64,000 bases of DNA from Candidatus Gastranaerophilales bacterium (GTDB lineage: Bacteria; Cyanobacteriota; Vampirovibrionia; Gastranaerophilales; Gastranaerophilaceae): assembly GCA_944323165.1 (NCBI GenBank), contig CALURK010000006.1, forward strand, positions 62,001-126,000, written 5' to 3'. Shown here piece by piece: positions 33,308 through 42,400 of this stretch. The notes beneath the pieces are model-generated. The model had not been told where the DNA came from and made no database searches. It saw nothing but the letters and a program-made list of their open reading frames with translations. The position numbers were made by a program, and so were the translations under genes. Each line of letters opens with the position of its first letter. Positions within the stretch are counted from its first letter, which is position 1.

Positions 33308-34197
33308 GTACACAAATTGCAGAATTAAAAACGCAAGTAATTGAACAAAGGCAGAAATCTAAGCCAATTATGGACTTAATTCAAAAGAATTTAACTGAAT
33401 TGGGTAAGGCTCTGCCTTCACACATGACAGCCGAAAGGCTTGGCAGAATTGCCTTAACAACAGTTCGGAAAAATCCCGAACTTGCGGAATGCACACAAGA
33501 ATCCTTTTTAGGAGCTTTATTTCAAGCTGCTCAATTAGGATTAGAGCCAGATGTAGATGGGCAGGCATATTTTCTTGTATTTAATAATTCAAGAAAAATC
33601 AACGGTAAATGGACTAAACTCAAAGAAGTTCAGTTTGTTATTGGTTATAAAGGGTACGTTGAATTATTTTACAGGCATGAACTTGGACTAAAGGTCAGTA
33701 TGCACACTGTCTATGATAAAGATTACTTTGCCTATGAATATGGTACGCAGGAATACATTAAACATATACCTTATGATATTCCAGATGAAAATGGCGAAGT
33801 TAATAGAGGTAAGCCTGTTAAATATTATGCGATAGCACATTTGGCAAATGGTACAAGTGTTTTTAAAGTAATGAGCAAGTCTGAATGTATAAATCATGCC
33901 AAAAAACACTCAAAATCCTATATTGAAATGGAATTTGATGAAACAGAGAAAAAATATGTAAAAATCAAAGACCCTCATTTCAGTGCAAATTCACCTTGGG
34001 TTACAGATGAGAATGCTATGTGCAAAAAAACAGTTTTGCTTCAGTTGATGAAAACACTTCCAAAATCCGTAGAAATCCGTAAGGCTTTGGATATGGATAA
34101 TACAACTAAAATAAGAGTTCTTGCTGATATGTCCGAAGTAAAAGACATAACCAACTGGGACGATAAAAATATAGAAAGGAACGCTGTAGATGAATGA
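33304..34197 (+). CDS. recT: RecT single-strand annealing protein
   Basis: A 297-residue protein. RecT-family core: ALTTVRKNPELAECTQESFLGALFQAAQLGLEPDVDGQAYFLVF, EVQFVIGYKGYVELFYR, KPVKYYAIAHL and MCKKTVLLQLMKTLPKS. It binds single-stranded DNA produced by the YqaJ exonuclease and promotes annealing or strand exchange. The 3' end overlaps the ssb start by 8 bases. Confidence 0.95.
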   Translation: MSTQIAELKTQVIEQRQKSKPIMDLIQKNLTELGKALPSHMTAERLGRIALTTVRKNPELAECTQESFLGALFQAAQLGLEPDVDGQAYFLVFNNSRKINGKWTKLKEVQFVIGYKGYVELFYRHELGLKVSMHTVYDKDYFAYEYGTQEYIKHIPYDIPDENGEVNRGKPVKYYAIAHLANGTSVFKVMSKSECINHAKKHSKSYIEMEFDETEKKYVKIKDPHFSANSPWVTDENAMCKKTVLLQLMKTLPKSVEIRKALDMDNTTKIRVLADMSEVKDITNWDDKNIERNAVDE

Positions 34198-34573
34198 ATT
34201 TAAACTTCTTGGTCGTTTAAATTGGCTTAAAATCCAATATTTTGATAATGGTACTTGCATGACAAGTATCTATCTTGGGAAAAAGAAGCCAAAAACAGAT
34301 GAATACGAAACATTCCCGATATTGTTTTTTAATACAAAGAAAGACAATGTTGCTGAACGTCTTGCAGAATGTTGTGTTCAAGGTGATTATATCAGAATTA
34401 ACGGTAAGATAAGCATAAATGAGTATGAATCAAAAGATGGCAAGAAACATACAAAAATAGAGCTTATCGGCTGGAATTTCAAAAAAGTAAAATGGAACTC
34501 TGAACTTAACAAATATGAAGATATTGAAGTCTGTGAAGGTGAAGAATTACTGGAAACAGAACAAGCCGCTTAA
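34190..34573 (+). CDS. ssb: Single-stranded DNA-binding protein
   Basis: A 127-residue OB-fold protein: FKLLGRLNWLKIQYF, TSIYLGKKK, FPILFFNTKKDNVAERLAE, GDYIRINGKISINEYESKDGKKHTKIELIGWNFKKVKW. The acidic C-terminal tail (EDIEVCEGEELLETEQ) lacks the usual terminal DDDIPF-like peptide, so host-partner binding may be reduced. It works with RecT and DnaB encoded on either side. Confidence 0.85.
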   Translation: MNEFKLLGRLNWLKIQYFDNGTCMTSIYLGKKKPKTDEYETFPILFFNTKKDNVAERLAECCVQGDYIRINGKISINEYESKDGKKHTKIELIGWNFKKVKWNSELNKYEDIEVCEGEELLETEQAA

Positions 34574-34607
34574 CCCCCAAACTTGAAGAGAGAGAAATTA
34601 AATACAA

Positions 34608-35822
34608 ATGCTTTTATTAAATGACTACGAACAGGAAATAACCTCTATGTTAGTAGCATCTAAAAGGGATATGCAACAGACAATTTTAAGTCAGCTATCT
34701 AAGAAGATGTTTACAAATCGTTTGTTTGCAAAAGTTTTTGAAGTTGCTGAACTTCTGTTTAATTCCGGCAAAGAAGTAAATGTATTTAATATAGCAGAAA
34801 AGTTATATGGTAATGAAGATAAGAAAAATGTCCTTTTGCTTCAAGAAAATTTCATTACTAATGTGAATTACAAATTTTACGTTAACAAAATCCAGGAAGC
34901 ATATTTTGACAGAATCACAAAAAATGCAACTTGCTATAATGAAATCGAAAAAATTCAAAAGGAAAAAGAAAAATATACAGATACCTCATTATTATTAGAT
35001 ATAACTCATGATGCAGAAAAACTCCTTGAAAAAGATGAAAATGTTAAGTTGATAAAAACAGGCTATCCCTCAATAGATAGCAAGCTTGGCTGTATGCAAG
35101 GCGGAGACCTAATAATTTTTGCAGGTGCACCAGGCATGGGAAAAACCTGTATGATGATTAATTTAATTGCAAGTATTGCTAAACAGGGTTTCAAGGTTGA
35201 TGTTTTTAGTTTAGAAATGTCCTTAAAGCAGATTCAAAATCGTCTTATCTGTTCACAGGCGAGAATAGATGCCAGTAAATTAAGAACTCAAACCCTTACC
35301 GGATTTGAAACGGACTTATATCAAAGATACATTTATGAAGTATTACCATCGTTACCCATCAAGATTTGTACTAAATACAACATAACTGTTGAAAAGATAA
35401 AAACATTAACCAAGAAATCCGATAGCGATATTGTTTTTATAGATTATCTGGGCTTGATTAGCGGCGGTAATCCGAAATCAAGTTATGAACGAATAGGGGA
35501 TATTTCCAGAGAGCTAAAATTAGCTGCTATGGAAACAAATAAGCCCTTCTATGTATTACATCAACTTAACAGGGGTTATGCAGACAGACAAGACAAACGA
35601 CCAAGGTTGTCGGATTTAAGAGATTCTGGAAAGATTGAACAAGATGCAGACACTGTGTGTTTTATACACCGCCCTGCATACTTTGAGCCTGATAAATATA
35701 GAGATTTCGACTTACGGTTTATTATCGAAAAGTCAAGGCACACCGAAGGTGGTAAGACCGCAGAACTTTACTATGACGCAAGTACACAAACTGTAAAGGA
35801 GAAATTTCAACATGAACGGTAA
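34608..35822 (+). CDS. dnaB: Replicative DNA helicase, DnaB family
   Basis: A 404-residue protein. N-terminal helical domain (1-100) followed by the RecA-like motor: GAPGMGKT (Walker A, 173-180), SLEMS (201-205), VFIDYLGL (Walker B, D279) and LHQLNRGYADR...DLRDSGKIEQDADTVCFIHRP. It would unwind the replication fork. No helicase loader or primase is visible in the prophage, so it must load by itself or use host factors. Confidence 0.92.
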   Translation: MLLLNDYEQEITSMLVASKRDMQQTILSQLSKKMFTNRLFAKVFEVAELLFNSGKEVNVFNIAEKLYGNEDKKNVLLLQENFITNVNYKFYVNKIQEAYFDRITKNATCYNEIEKIQKEKEKYTDTSLLLDITHDAEKLLEKDENVKLIKTGYPSIDSKLGCMQGGDLIIFAGAPGMGKTCMMINLIASIAKQGFKVDVFSLEMSLKQIQNRLICSQARIDASKLRTQTLTGFETDLYQRYIYEVLPSLPIKICTKYNITVEKIKTLTKKSDSDIVFIDYLGLISGGNPKSSYERIGDISRELKLAAMETNKPFYVLHQLNRGYADRQDKRPRLSDLRDSGKIEQDADTVCFIHRPAYFEPDKYRDFDLRFIIEKSRHTEGGKTAELYYDASTQTVKEKFQHER

Positions 35823-36111
35823 CTTATATTCACAATCTAATATGTCACAAGTTGATATGGTATTAAGTCATTTAATTAATTATGGCAAGATAACCCCGGA
35901 AGAAAGTATCAATTTATATAATATTAAATATTTAGCAAAGTGTATCAGCAGGTTAAAAGAACGTAAAATCAGTATTTACAGTGTATTCTGTGATACTGAA
36001 AAACGTCTTGATTCAAAAATCAAGGAATATGTTCTCTGCAAAGAACAACCGCCCCAAGTAAAAAAAATGATTGAAACCGTAAAGGCACAGCACCTAAGAA
36101 AGACTGCTTAG
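35812..36111 (+). CDS. Helix-turn-helix phage protein
   Basis: A 99-residue protein overlapping the dnaB 3' end by 11 bases. SQVDMVLSHLINYGKITPEESINLYNIKYLAKCISRLKERKISI looks like the winged-helix domain common in phage early proteins (HTH_39-like). Basic C-terminus. It may be a regulator or replication accessory. Confidence 0.65.
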   Translation: MNGNLYSQSNMSQVDMVLSHLINYGKITPEESINLYNIKYLAKCISRLKERKISIYSVFCDTEKRLDSKIKEYVLCKEQPPQVKKMIETVKAQHLRKTA

Positions 36112-36123
36112 GGGGTGTCAATC

Positions 36124-36318
36124 ATGCTAAACGGAATTTTAGAAAATGAAAATTTACTCACTATTAAAGAAGCCGCCACAATATTTAAAACCCAGGAAAG
36201 TACAGTTAGAAGCTGGATTAGGCGTAAAAATATACCACCCCAGTTAATCTTCAAAATTGGCGGAGTTGTAAGAATAAGAAAACCTTTATTAGAAAAATTT
36301 ATTCTAGGGGAGTTATAA
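36124..36318 (+). CDS. Excisionase-like MerR-type HTH protein
   Basis: A 64-residue protein from the ATG at 36124, with AGGGGG nine bases before it; a GTG at 36115 in the same frame is less likely. LLTIKEAATIFKTQESTVRSWIRRKNIPPQLIFKIGGVVRIRKPLLEKFI is a typical HTH_17/excisionase winged helix. Its place directly before the integrase supports a role as recombination directionality factor. It could also be a small transcription factor. Confidence 0.8.
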   Translation: MLNGILENENLLTIKEAATIFKTQESTVRSWIRRKNIPPQLIFKIGGVVRIRKPLLEKFILGEL

Positions 36319-36350
36319 AACTTCCCTTTTTACAGAAAGGAGCAATCTAT

Positions 36351-37385
36351 ATGAGTGTTTACCAAAAGAAAAATGGTAAGTGGTATTGTCGTGGACAGGT
36401 TAATGACCAACGCTATCACAAACTCTGTGATGGTGCTAAAACCGAAAAAGAAGCTATTGCTTTAGAAGATGGCATAAGATACCAACTACGACAAGTACAA
36501 TTAGGACTTGTAAAAAAAGAAGAAAAGAAAACTGTTTATACTGTAAAATTCATGCTGAATAAGTATCTTGAATATTCTAAGGCGAATAAAAAATCATATA
36601 AGACCGATTTGACATTTGCAAAATTTTTTCTTGACTATTTCGGGCAAAACAGGGATATTTTAATGATATTGCCGAGTGACATAGAAAACATGAAATTAGA
36701 ATTAAAATCCCATAGAAATAAAAAAGGAGAATTTCTACAAAATTCCTCTGTTAATAGGTATTATAGTGCTTTAAACAAAGCTTATAATGTTATGATAGAA
36801 AATGATTATATAGATTATAATCCATGTCGGAAAGTAAAAAAGTATATTGAAGATAATGTAAGGAGTGTAGTATTACCACTAAACGTGCAAGAAGAATTTT
36901 TAAAGCTATTACCTAGCGATTTGCATAGAGTTATAGTATTAGTGGCTTTGCATACTGGTTTCCGCAAATCCAATGTGCTACAACTACGGAAAGAGCAAGT
37001 TAATTTGGCAAAGAAATACATAAAACTTACAAAATCAGAAAACAAAGGGAAAAAGACAATAACCATGCCATTAAATAGTTTCATATTTAATCTTATTGAA
37101 TATTATTACAAACAAGCAGAAGATTACTTATTCATAAATCCAGAGACGCATCAACCTTTTACAACAATATTAAAATCAATAAAAGCCGCAGGAAAAAAAG
37201 TAGGTATAGAAGATTTACATTTTCATGACTTTAGGCGTACCTTTGGTACAAGATTATTGGAAAACGGAACAAATCTAAGGGTAATACAAGACTTATTAGC
37301 TCATAGTAATATTTCAGTAACTGAACGATATTTAAGTGTAGAAGCTGGAGAAAGGGAATTAGCATTAGAAAGTCTAGCTTCATAA
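36351..37385 (+). CDS. int: Tyrosine-type prophage integrase
   Basis: A 344-residue protein. It has an N-terminal arm-binding-like domain (1-55), a core-binding SAM-like domain (60-160) and a catalytic domain with R205 (HTGFRKSN), H292 and R295 (FHDFRRTFG), H318 (LLAHSNIS) and nucleophile Y327 (ERYLSV). It would recombine attP with a chromosomal site. A tRNA-Lys gene begins 230 bases downstream with its 3' end toward the integrase, a common target layout. Confidence 0.95.
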   Translation: MSVYQKKNGKWYCRGQVNDQRYHKLCDGAKTEKEAIALEDGIRYQLRQVQLGLVKKEEKKTVYTVKFMLNKYLEYSKANKKSYKTDLTFAKFFLDYFGQNRDILMILPSDIENMKLELKSHRNKKGEFLQNSSVNRYYSALNKAYNVMIENDYIDYNPCRKVKKYIEDNVRSVVLPLNVQEEFLKLLPSDLHRVIVLVALHTGFRKSNVLQLRKEQVNLAKKYIKLTKSENKGKKTITMPLNSFIFNLIEYYYKQAEDYLFINPETHQPFTTILKSIKAAGKKVGIEDLHFHDFRRTFGTRLLENGTNLRVIQDLLAHSNISVTERYLSVEAGERELALESLAS

Positions 37386-37396
37386 TAAATTAATTC

Positions 37397-37424
37397 TGTG
37401 TGCGGATTGTGTGCGGATTGTGTG
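37397..37424 (+). repeat. Tandem 11-base repeats after the integrase
   Basis: TGTGTGCGGAT occurs twice in direct tandem and is followed by TGTGTG of a third. The tract is non-coding, between integrase and tRNA, and is a candidate for integrase arm-type binding sites. Confidence 0.5.
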
Positions 37425-37563
37425 TCAAATGCAAGAAAAAAGTATTTTATGCAAAAAAGGAGTATTTACCTCAAATCCTTTATTATTAATACTTTTCGGA
37501 ATTCTGTTAAAATTTTTAAAATTTGATAAAGATATACTTAAATTCTACCAATTTTTTGCTATT

Positions 37564-37596
37564 AAAACAAAAAAGCAAGGTCTAAAAGCCTTGCTA
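37564..37596 (-). terminator. Terminator downstream of the tRNA
   Basis: Read leftward: AGCAAGG, loop CTTTTAGA, CCTTGCT, then TTTTTTGTTTT. It is positioned to end the leftward tRNA transcript. Confidence 0.8.
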
Positions 37597-37614
37597 TTAT
37601 TGGGTTTTAAAAAT

Positions 37615-37687
37615 TGGGTGTGGTGGGACTCGAACCCACGACCAATTGATTAAGAGTCAACTGCGCTACCAACTGCGCCACGCACCC
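37615..37687 (-). tRNA. tRNA-Lys (anticodon CTT), likely attachment site
   Basis: A 73-base cloverleaf without encoded CCA. D-arm GCGC/GCGC, anticodon arm GTTGA-CTCTTAA-TCAAT with anticodon CTT, T-arm GTGGG-TTCGAGT-CCCAC, discriminator A. The acceptor stem GGGTGCG / CACACCC has one C6-A67 mismatch. The 3' end points to the prophage integrase. Confidence 0.9.
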
Positions 37688-37709
37688 ATATTCTATTTTC
37701 AACATGTCT

Positions 37710-37737
37710 ATTGTAACACAAACTTTTTTTATAGCAA
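37710..37737 (-). promoter_or_regulatory. tRNA-Lys promoter
   Basis: Read leftward: TTGCTA, 16 bases, TACAAT with TGT before it (extended -10). The start would lie about 15-20 bases ahead of the mature tRNA. Confidence 0.6.
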
Positions 37738-37765
37738 AATTTTTTTTCTCTAGGTTTATTTTATT

Positions 37766-38659
37766 ATGAATATTATTTTTTTGCCTGAAAAATATAGAAC
37801 CCAAAGCTATACTAATGATGTTTCTTTCAAAAGAATGATAAAACCAAAAAAACAATCTCTTTATGATTTGTTTGTTAGAACTCCTGTCGGATATAAAAAT
37901 CCTAAAAAGTCTTTAGATAAAATTTTATTTATAAAACCGCAATTTATGGCAGGAACTAAGTGTAAGGGATCTATACCTTTAAAAAATTTTTGGGATTTTT
38001 TCTATAAAAATAAAAATATTAAAAATATGGGTTATTCCACCAATAAAGATGGTTATGGAGATAGTTTCCTAAAAGCACCTTCTTGCATGCCTATCTCAAC
38101 GTCTTATGTGCACGATTGCTCTGTTATGTATTTGTACGATAAGATTTCCCAAACTCATGCCATTTATCATGCTCTTTCTGATTGTACAATTGATACCATC
38201 AATTTCATGATAAAGAAACTCATGCCCGAAGGTTTTACAAAAGGTGCAATAATTCCGGGTGATTCGTTTTTTTACTCAGACCAAGAAAAAAATATGAAAA
38301 ATATGCTTAGATTAATGAAAAACAATAGTCCGAAAGCTATTGTAAATGTATACCACTCTACTTGTAAATATCCTGAAGTAGTCGGGATAAAAGGTATGGT
38401 TTATCAAATCCCAAATACTAAAGTTCAAGAGCAAATAAAATCAAAAAAAATTGATATTAAAGATGAAGGGCAAGCTTCTTTTAAAGTCGTAGATTTACAA
38501 GGTTATAATACTTTCCAAGAAATTTATGACGAGGCTCAGACGGTTGAATCTTTAAAAGGATTAAAAAAAGTTTTTATAAATTCAAAATATCCTAAAGTAA
38601 TGTTGAATATTCTATTGAGCGAAATAGATAAAAGACTTAAGGTGTTAGATAATATTTAA
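37766..38659 (+). CDS. Orphan protein with CheD-like core
   Basis: A 297-residue protein. The leader contains DVSFKR (residues 18-23), matching the box seen in the left-flank genes. Residues 110-225 resemble the CheD/deamidase pattern: STSYVHDCSVMYLYD with C118, H131 or H135 in THAIYH, a helix (CTIDTINFMIKKL), GAIIPGDSFF, and a closing strand VVGIKGMVYQIPN. A catalytic Cys-His pair is therefore possible. No chemotaxis gene is nearby, so glutamine deamidation of some other target would have to be assumed. The fold match is by eye only. Confidence 0.5.
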   Translation: MNIIFLPEKYRTQSYTNDVSFKRMIKPKKQSLYDLFVRTPVGYKNPKKSLDKILFIKPQFMAGTKCKGSIPLKNFWDFFYKNKNIKNMGYSTNKDGYGDSFLKAPSCMPISTSYVHDCSVMYLYDKISQTHAIYHALSDCTIDTINFMIKKLMPEGFTKGAIIPGDSFFYSDQEKNMKNMLRLMKNNSPKAIVNVYHSTCKYPEVVGIKGMVYQIPNTKVQEQIKSKKIDIKDEGQASFKVVDLQGYNTFQEIYDEAQTVESLKGLKKVFINSKYPKVMLNILLSEIDKRLKVLDNI

Positions 38660-38711
38660 TTTTTGTTTTTTATAGCAAAAAATAATATTTAGAGGTTTTA
38701 ACTTAATTGCA

Positions 38712-39053
38712 ATGAACGTATCAAAAATTCAGTCAAACCAAAGTTTTTATAATACGCAAACTAGCAAACCAAAGCGCGAGTTTATAGATATTATAGCTGA
38801 TAATGTAAAAAATCCTCGCGACGTAGAGGATTGTGTTGCGGTTCCTAGAGGAATTTTTAAAGCGTATATTTATTTGATGGCAGGAAGCGGACTTTTGTCA
38901 ATAGCTAATTTTTTACCGCAAAAATTAAAGGGAATGAAAACTTCTTTTAATATTTTGGGATGTATTTTGAATATTATAAGTGCCGTATACTTTGCCAAAC
39001 CTTTTGCTGTAAAGGGTTTATCTCCAACTGTAAAAAAAGAAAAACCTCTCTAA
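38712..39053 (+). CDS. Small membrane protein
   Basis: A 113-residue protein. The leader has NQSFYN (residues 9-14). Two probable membrane helices lie at about 51-67 (YIYLMAGSGLLSIANFL) and 78-97 (FNILGCILNIISAVYFAKPF), with a basic end. It is followed by a terminator. No recognised family. Confidence 0.6.
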   Translation: MNVSKIQSNQSFYNTQTSKPKREFIDIIADNVKNPRDVEDCVAVPRGIFKAYIYLMAGSGLLSIANFLPQKLKGMKTSFNILGCILNIISAVYFAKPFAVKGLSPTVKKEKPL

Positions 39054-39073
39054 AATTTGAGAGGTTTTCTTTT
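39041..39073. terminator. Terminator between convergent genes
   Basis: AAAACCTCTC, loop TAAAATTT, GAGAGGTTTT, then CTTTT. It serves the membrane-protein gene and may also serve the convergent winged-helix gene. Confidence 0.8.
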
Positions 39074-39091
39074 ACACTTTGTATTCAGTTA

Positions 39092-39319
39092 CTATCTTAA
39101 TTTAACAGTTACTGATTTAGCTTTTTGAGTGTATTCAAGTTTGTCTTCTCTTGATAACCAACCTAAGCCCATTTCAGCAAAGTTTTCGTTTAAGCTAAGG
39201 TCTTTTTTCATTTTGTTGATAGAAACTTCACCTTTGTTAGAAAGGTAGTTGTAAATTTGACCTGCTGATTCGATAATTTGTTCTTGAATACCTTTTCTTT
39301 CTTCTTTAACTTTTGCCAT
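39092..39319 (-). CDS. Winged-helix protein, DUF2582-like
   Basis: A 75-residue protein starting at MAKVKEERKG after AGGAG; an upstream in-frame ATG lacks a site. AGQIYNYLSNKGEVSINKMKKDLSLNENFAEMGLGWLSREDKLEY fits the small winged-helix family DUF2582. Probably a DNA-binding regulator. It is monocistronic. Confidence 0.75.
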   Translation of the reverse strand: MAKVKEERKGIQEQIIESAGQIYNYLSNKGEVSINKMKKDLSLNENFAEMGLGWLSREDKLEYTQKAKSVTVKLR

Positions 39320-39437
39320 TTTAATCTCCTTCTTAAATAGTGTCACTGTAAAAAACTTACCCATTTATTGTATTAAAAATTTTCTCATTTTGCAAGTGTT
39401 TTGAATAGTATTTGTGTTAAAATAGTCCATAAGGAGT

Positions 39438-42400
39438 ATGTTATTAAATTTTATTAAAGTTGATTTTAGAACTAAAGTTTTAGTTGATAAATATTTAGAG
39501 TTAATTTCTGGGGGTGTAAAACCTTCAGAAATACTGGTTCTTGTACAAAATTCAACTCTAAAAAAACAATTCAGCGACAAAATTTTGAGAAACATAAAAG
39601 AGGATGCTTTTGAAAATATAAATGTACATTCATTCTTTTCAATTGTATATAATACACTTGTTGATAATTGGTGTTTTATAGAAAATTCCATTCCTTCTAA
39701 AAAGGCTTTTATATTGCCGAATTTAGTGGGTTTGGAGGTTTCTCAATTTTTGTTGAAAGATATTTTGAAGCAGGTAGATGTTAAGGGGTATAATTCTAAA
39801 CACTCGCTTCTTCATCAAATCTTTAGGAGATATTCTCTTATTGTACAAAACCATTTGACAAATGATGAAGTTGAAAAGAGGGCGAAAATTTTAAAAGAAT
39901 CTTTTGCTGATGATGCGGAATTAATTATAAAAAAACTTTTGTCCTCAACGTTAAGATATCGTAGTTTAGACTATTTGAGGCAAACATTAATTTTTAATCA
40001 TGTTTATAAAAATACGGATTATTTTAATGACATAAAATATCTTTTAGTCGATGACGCAGATGAGATGACTCCTGTATGTTTTGATTTTATTTCTTATCTA
40101 CGACCTCAATTAAAAGATTGGGTAATTTGTTTTGACTCTTTAGGATCCAGCAGATGCGGGTATTTAAGTGCAGATACTTCGATTGAGTGTAAACTTGTAC
40201 ACTTATTCGGAGAGGATGTGACAACGAAAGATAATTATTATGAAAACGGAGAGATTATTTTTTCAAATATTTTGGAAGGTAAGCATGAAAGATTGCAAAA
40301 TTTTACATTAACATCCCTCTCGAAACGCGCTGAGATTCTGGATTTTACCATTGATAAGATAAAAAAGTTATTTAATAATAATGTAAAACCAAAAGATATT
40401 ACAATAATAACTCCGCTTCAGGATAACATGTTGAAGTTTACTTTAGAGGAAAATTTAAGTCAGCTTTGTAATCCACTATTTTTATCCGGAAGTGAAAAAT
40501 TAATTGATAATCCTCTGGTGAAAGCGAGCTTAAATATTTTAAAATTAATGCTGGGTATAGATATTTCGGAAAACGAGCTTAGGGTAATACTTTCTGATTA
40601 TTTAGGCATTCCTTTAAAATATTGTAATAATGTATTAAGCGGATATAAAAATAATGGGCTTTTACCAAGGATTAATTTAGAAAATTATGATGAAAAATAT
40701 CAGAAATTTTTAAAAGTTTTTGATGAAATAAAAGAAAAAGATGAGCGATTATCATTAAAAGTTTATGAATTATTTTATAAACTTGTGGAGTTTACTGATG
40801 AGAGTAGGATTAATAAATTTAACTTTTTCATAAAACAATTGAGAGATTTCGAAAGTGTTTTGGGTGAAAAAACTGTAATAGAGCGCGCTCAAGAGATAAT
40901 TGTTCAGATAGAAAATTCTATAATTGCAGAAAATCCGAGTACAATATTAGAATTCAATGATAATGATTTGGTTGTAGCAACTCCTCAAAAGATTATAGAT
41001 AATAAGATTTCATCAAAATATCAGTTTTGGTTAGACGTATCTCATTCTGATTGGGTTAAGACCGATACAGGACCTTTGTATAATGCGTGGGTATTTCAGG
41101 CTGACTGGGTAAAGGATGAGTATACTGTAGAGGATGATATATTTTTAGCTAAGCAAAAAACTGCAAGAATTTTAAGAAAGTTATTGTTGCTTGCAAAAGA
41201 ACACATTTGGGCATGTTCAAGCTTATTTGATCCTGCGGGTGTTGAAAATCTTGGTGGAATTGAAGAATATTTATCTGGCGGTGAGAGTGATGGTTTAGAA
41301 GAAGAGAAACCTGTATTTCAAATTAAACCAAGAGAGGATCAAAAGCCGGTTTTAGAGTATAAAAACGGAAGTATGGCAATTTCTGCCGTTCCTGGAGCCG
41401 GAAAGACAACTATATTGCTGGCTTTAATAATAAAACTTATAAATAGCGGAGTTAATCCGACTAATATTTTTGTTTTGACTTATATGGATTCCGCCGCAAG
41501 AAATTTTAGAGAGCGAATTAAAAACATGTGTCCAAATTCGACTCAACTTCCTAACATTAGTACAATTCACGGCTTGGCTTTAAAAATAATAAAAGAAAAT
41601 TCTAATTTTGAAAGATTAAATTTAGCCTCTGATTTTGATATCTGTGATGATACACAGAGAATGAAAATTATAAAATCTATCGCCGGAAAGTTTACCAAAA
41701 CAGAGAGTGATGAATTTGATAGAGCCATTTCTGTAATCAAGCTTCAGGAGGGTAATATTGATACGCCATCTAGTGATAAGAAGATTGAAAAATTTAAGGC
41801 TTTTTATAGGGAATATCAAGCAAAATTAAGAGAAGAAAATTTGATAGATTATGATGATATTTTAATTATGTCAGTAAAACTTTTGGAAAATAATCCTGAT
41901 ATTTTAGAATATTATCAAAATCTTTGTGAATATATTATAGAAGATGAAGCTCAGGATTCATCATGTGTTCAGCAAAGGTTGATTGCTCTTCTTAGCGGAA
42001 AACACAAAAACCTTGTAAGGTGCGGTGATATTAACCAAGCTATTACTACAACTTTTTCTAATGCAGATGTAGAAGGCTTTAGAGAATTTATAAAAACTGC
42101 TGATAAAAAAGTAGAAATGAACCATTCTCAAAGATGTACTCAAGATGTTATGACTCTTGCAAATAAGCTGGTAAATTTCGGCAATGAAATTTTGCCTAAA
42201 GCATTTTTTACAAGTTATATGCAAGGAGTGGAAGGTAAAAATCCGGTTAGTGAAAATGCCATATTTTCTAATGTTTTTGAAAATGCTTTTGCAGAGAGGA
42301 ATTTTATTTTAAAAGAGATAAAAAATATTCTTACTCGAAATAAAGATGCAACGATTGGAATTCTTTTAAGAAATAATTATCAAGTAGCATCTTGGGCAAG

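Noticed and set aside
37411-37653. 80-codon rightward frame after the integrase
   Set aside because: It overlaps the tRNA terminator and the tRNA gene, and the C-terminal part is the tRNA read in antisense.
39365-39691. 108-codon leftward frame at the helicase start
   Set aside because: Antisense to the helicase N-terminus and its promoter region, with no ribosome-binding site.
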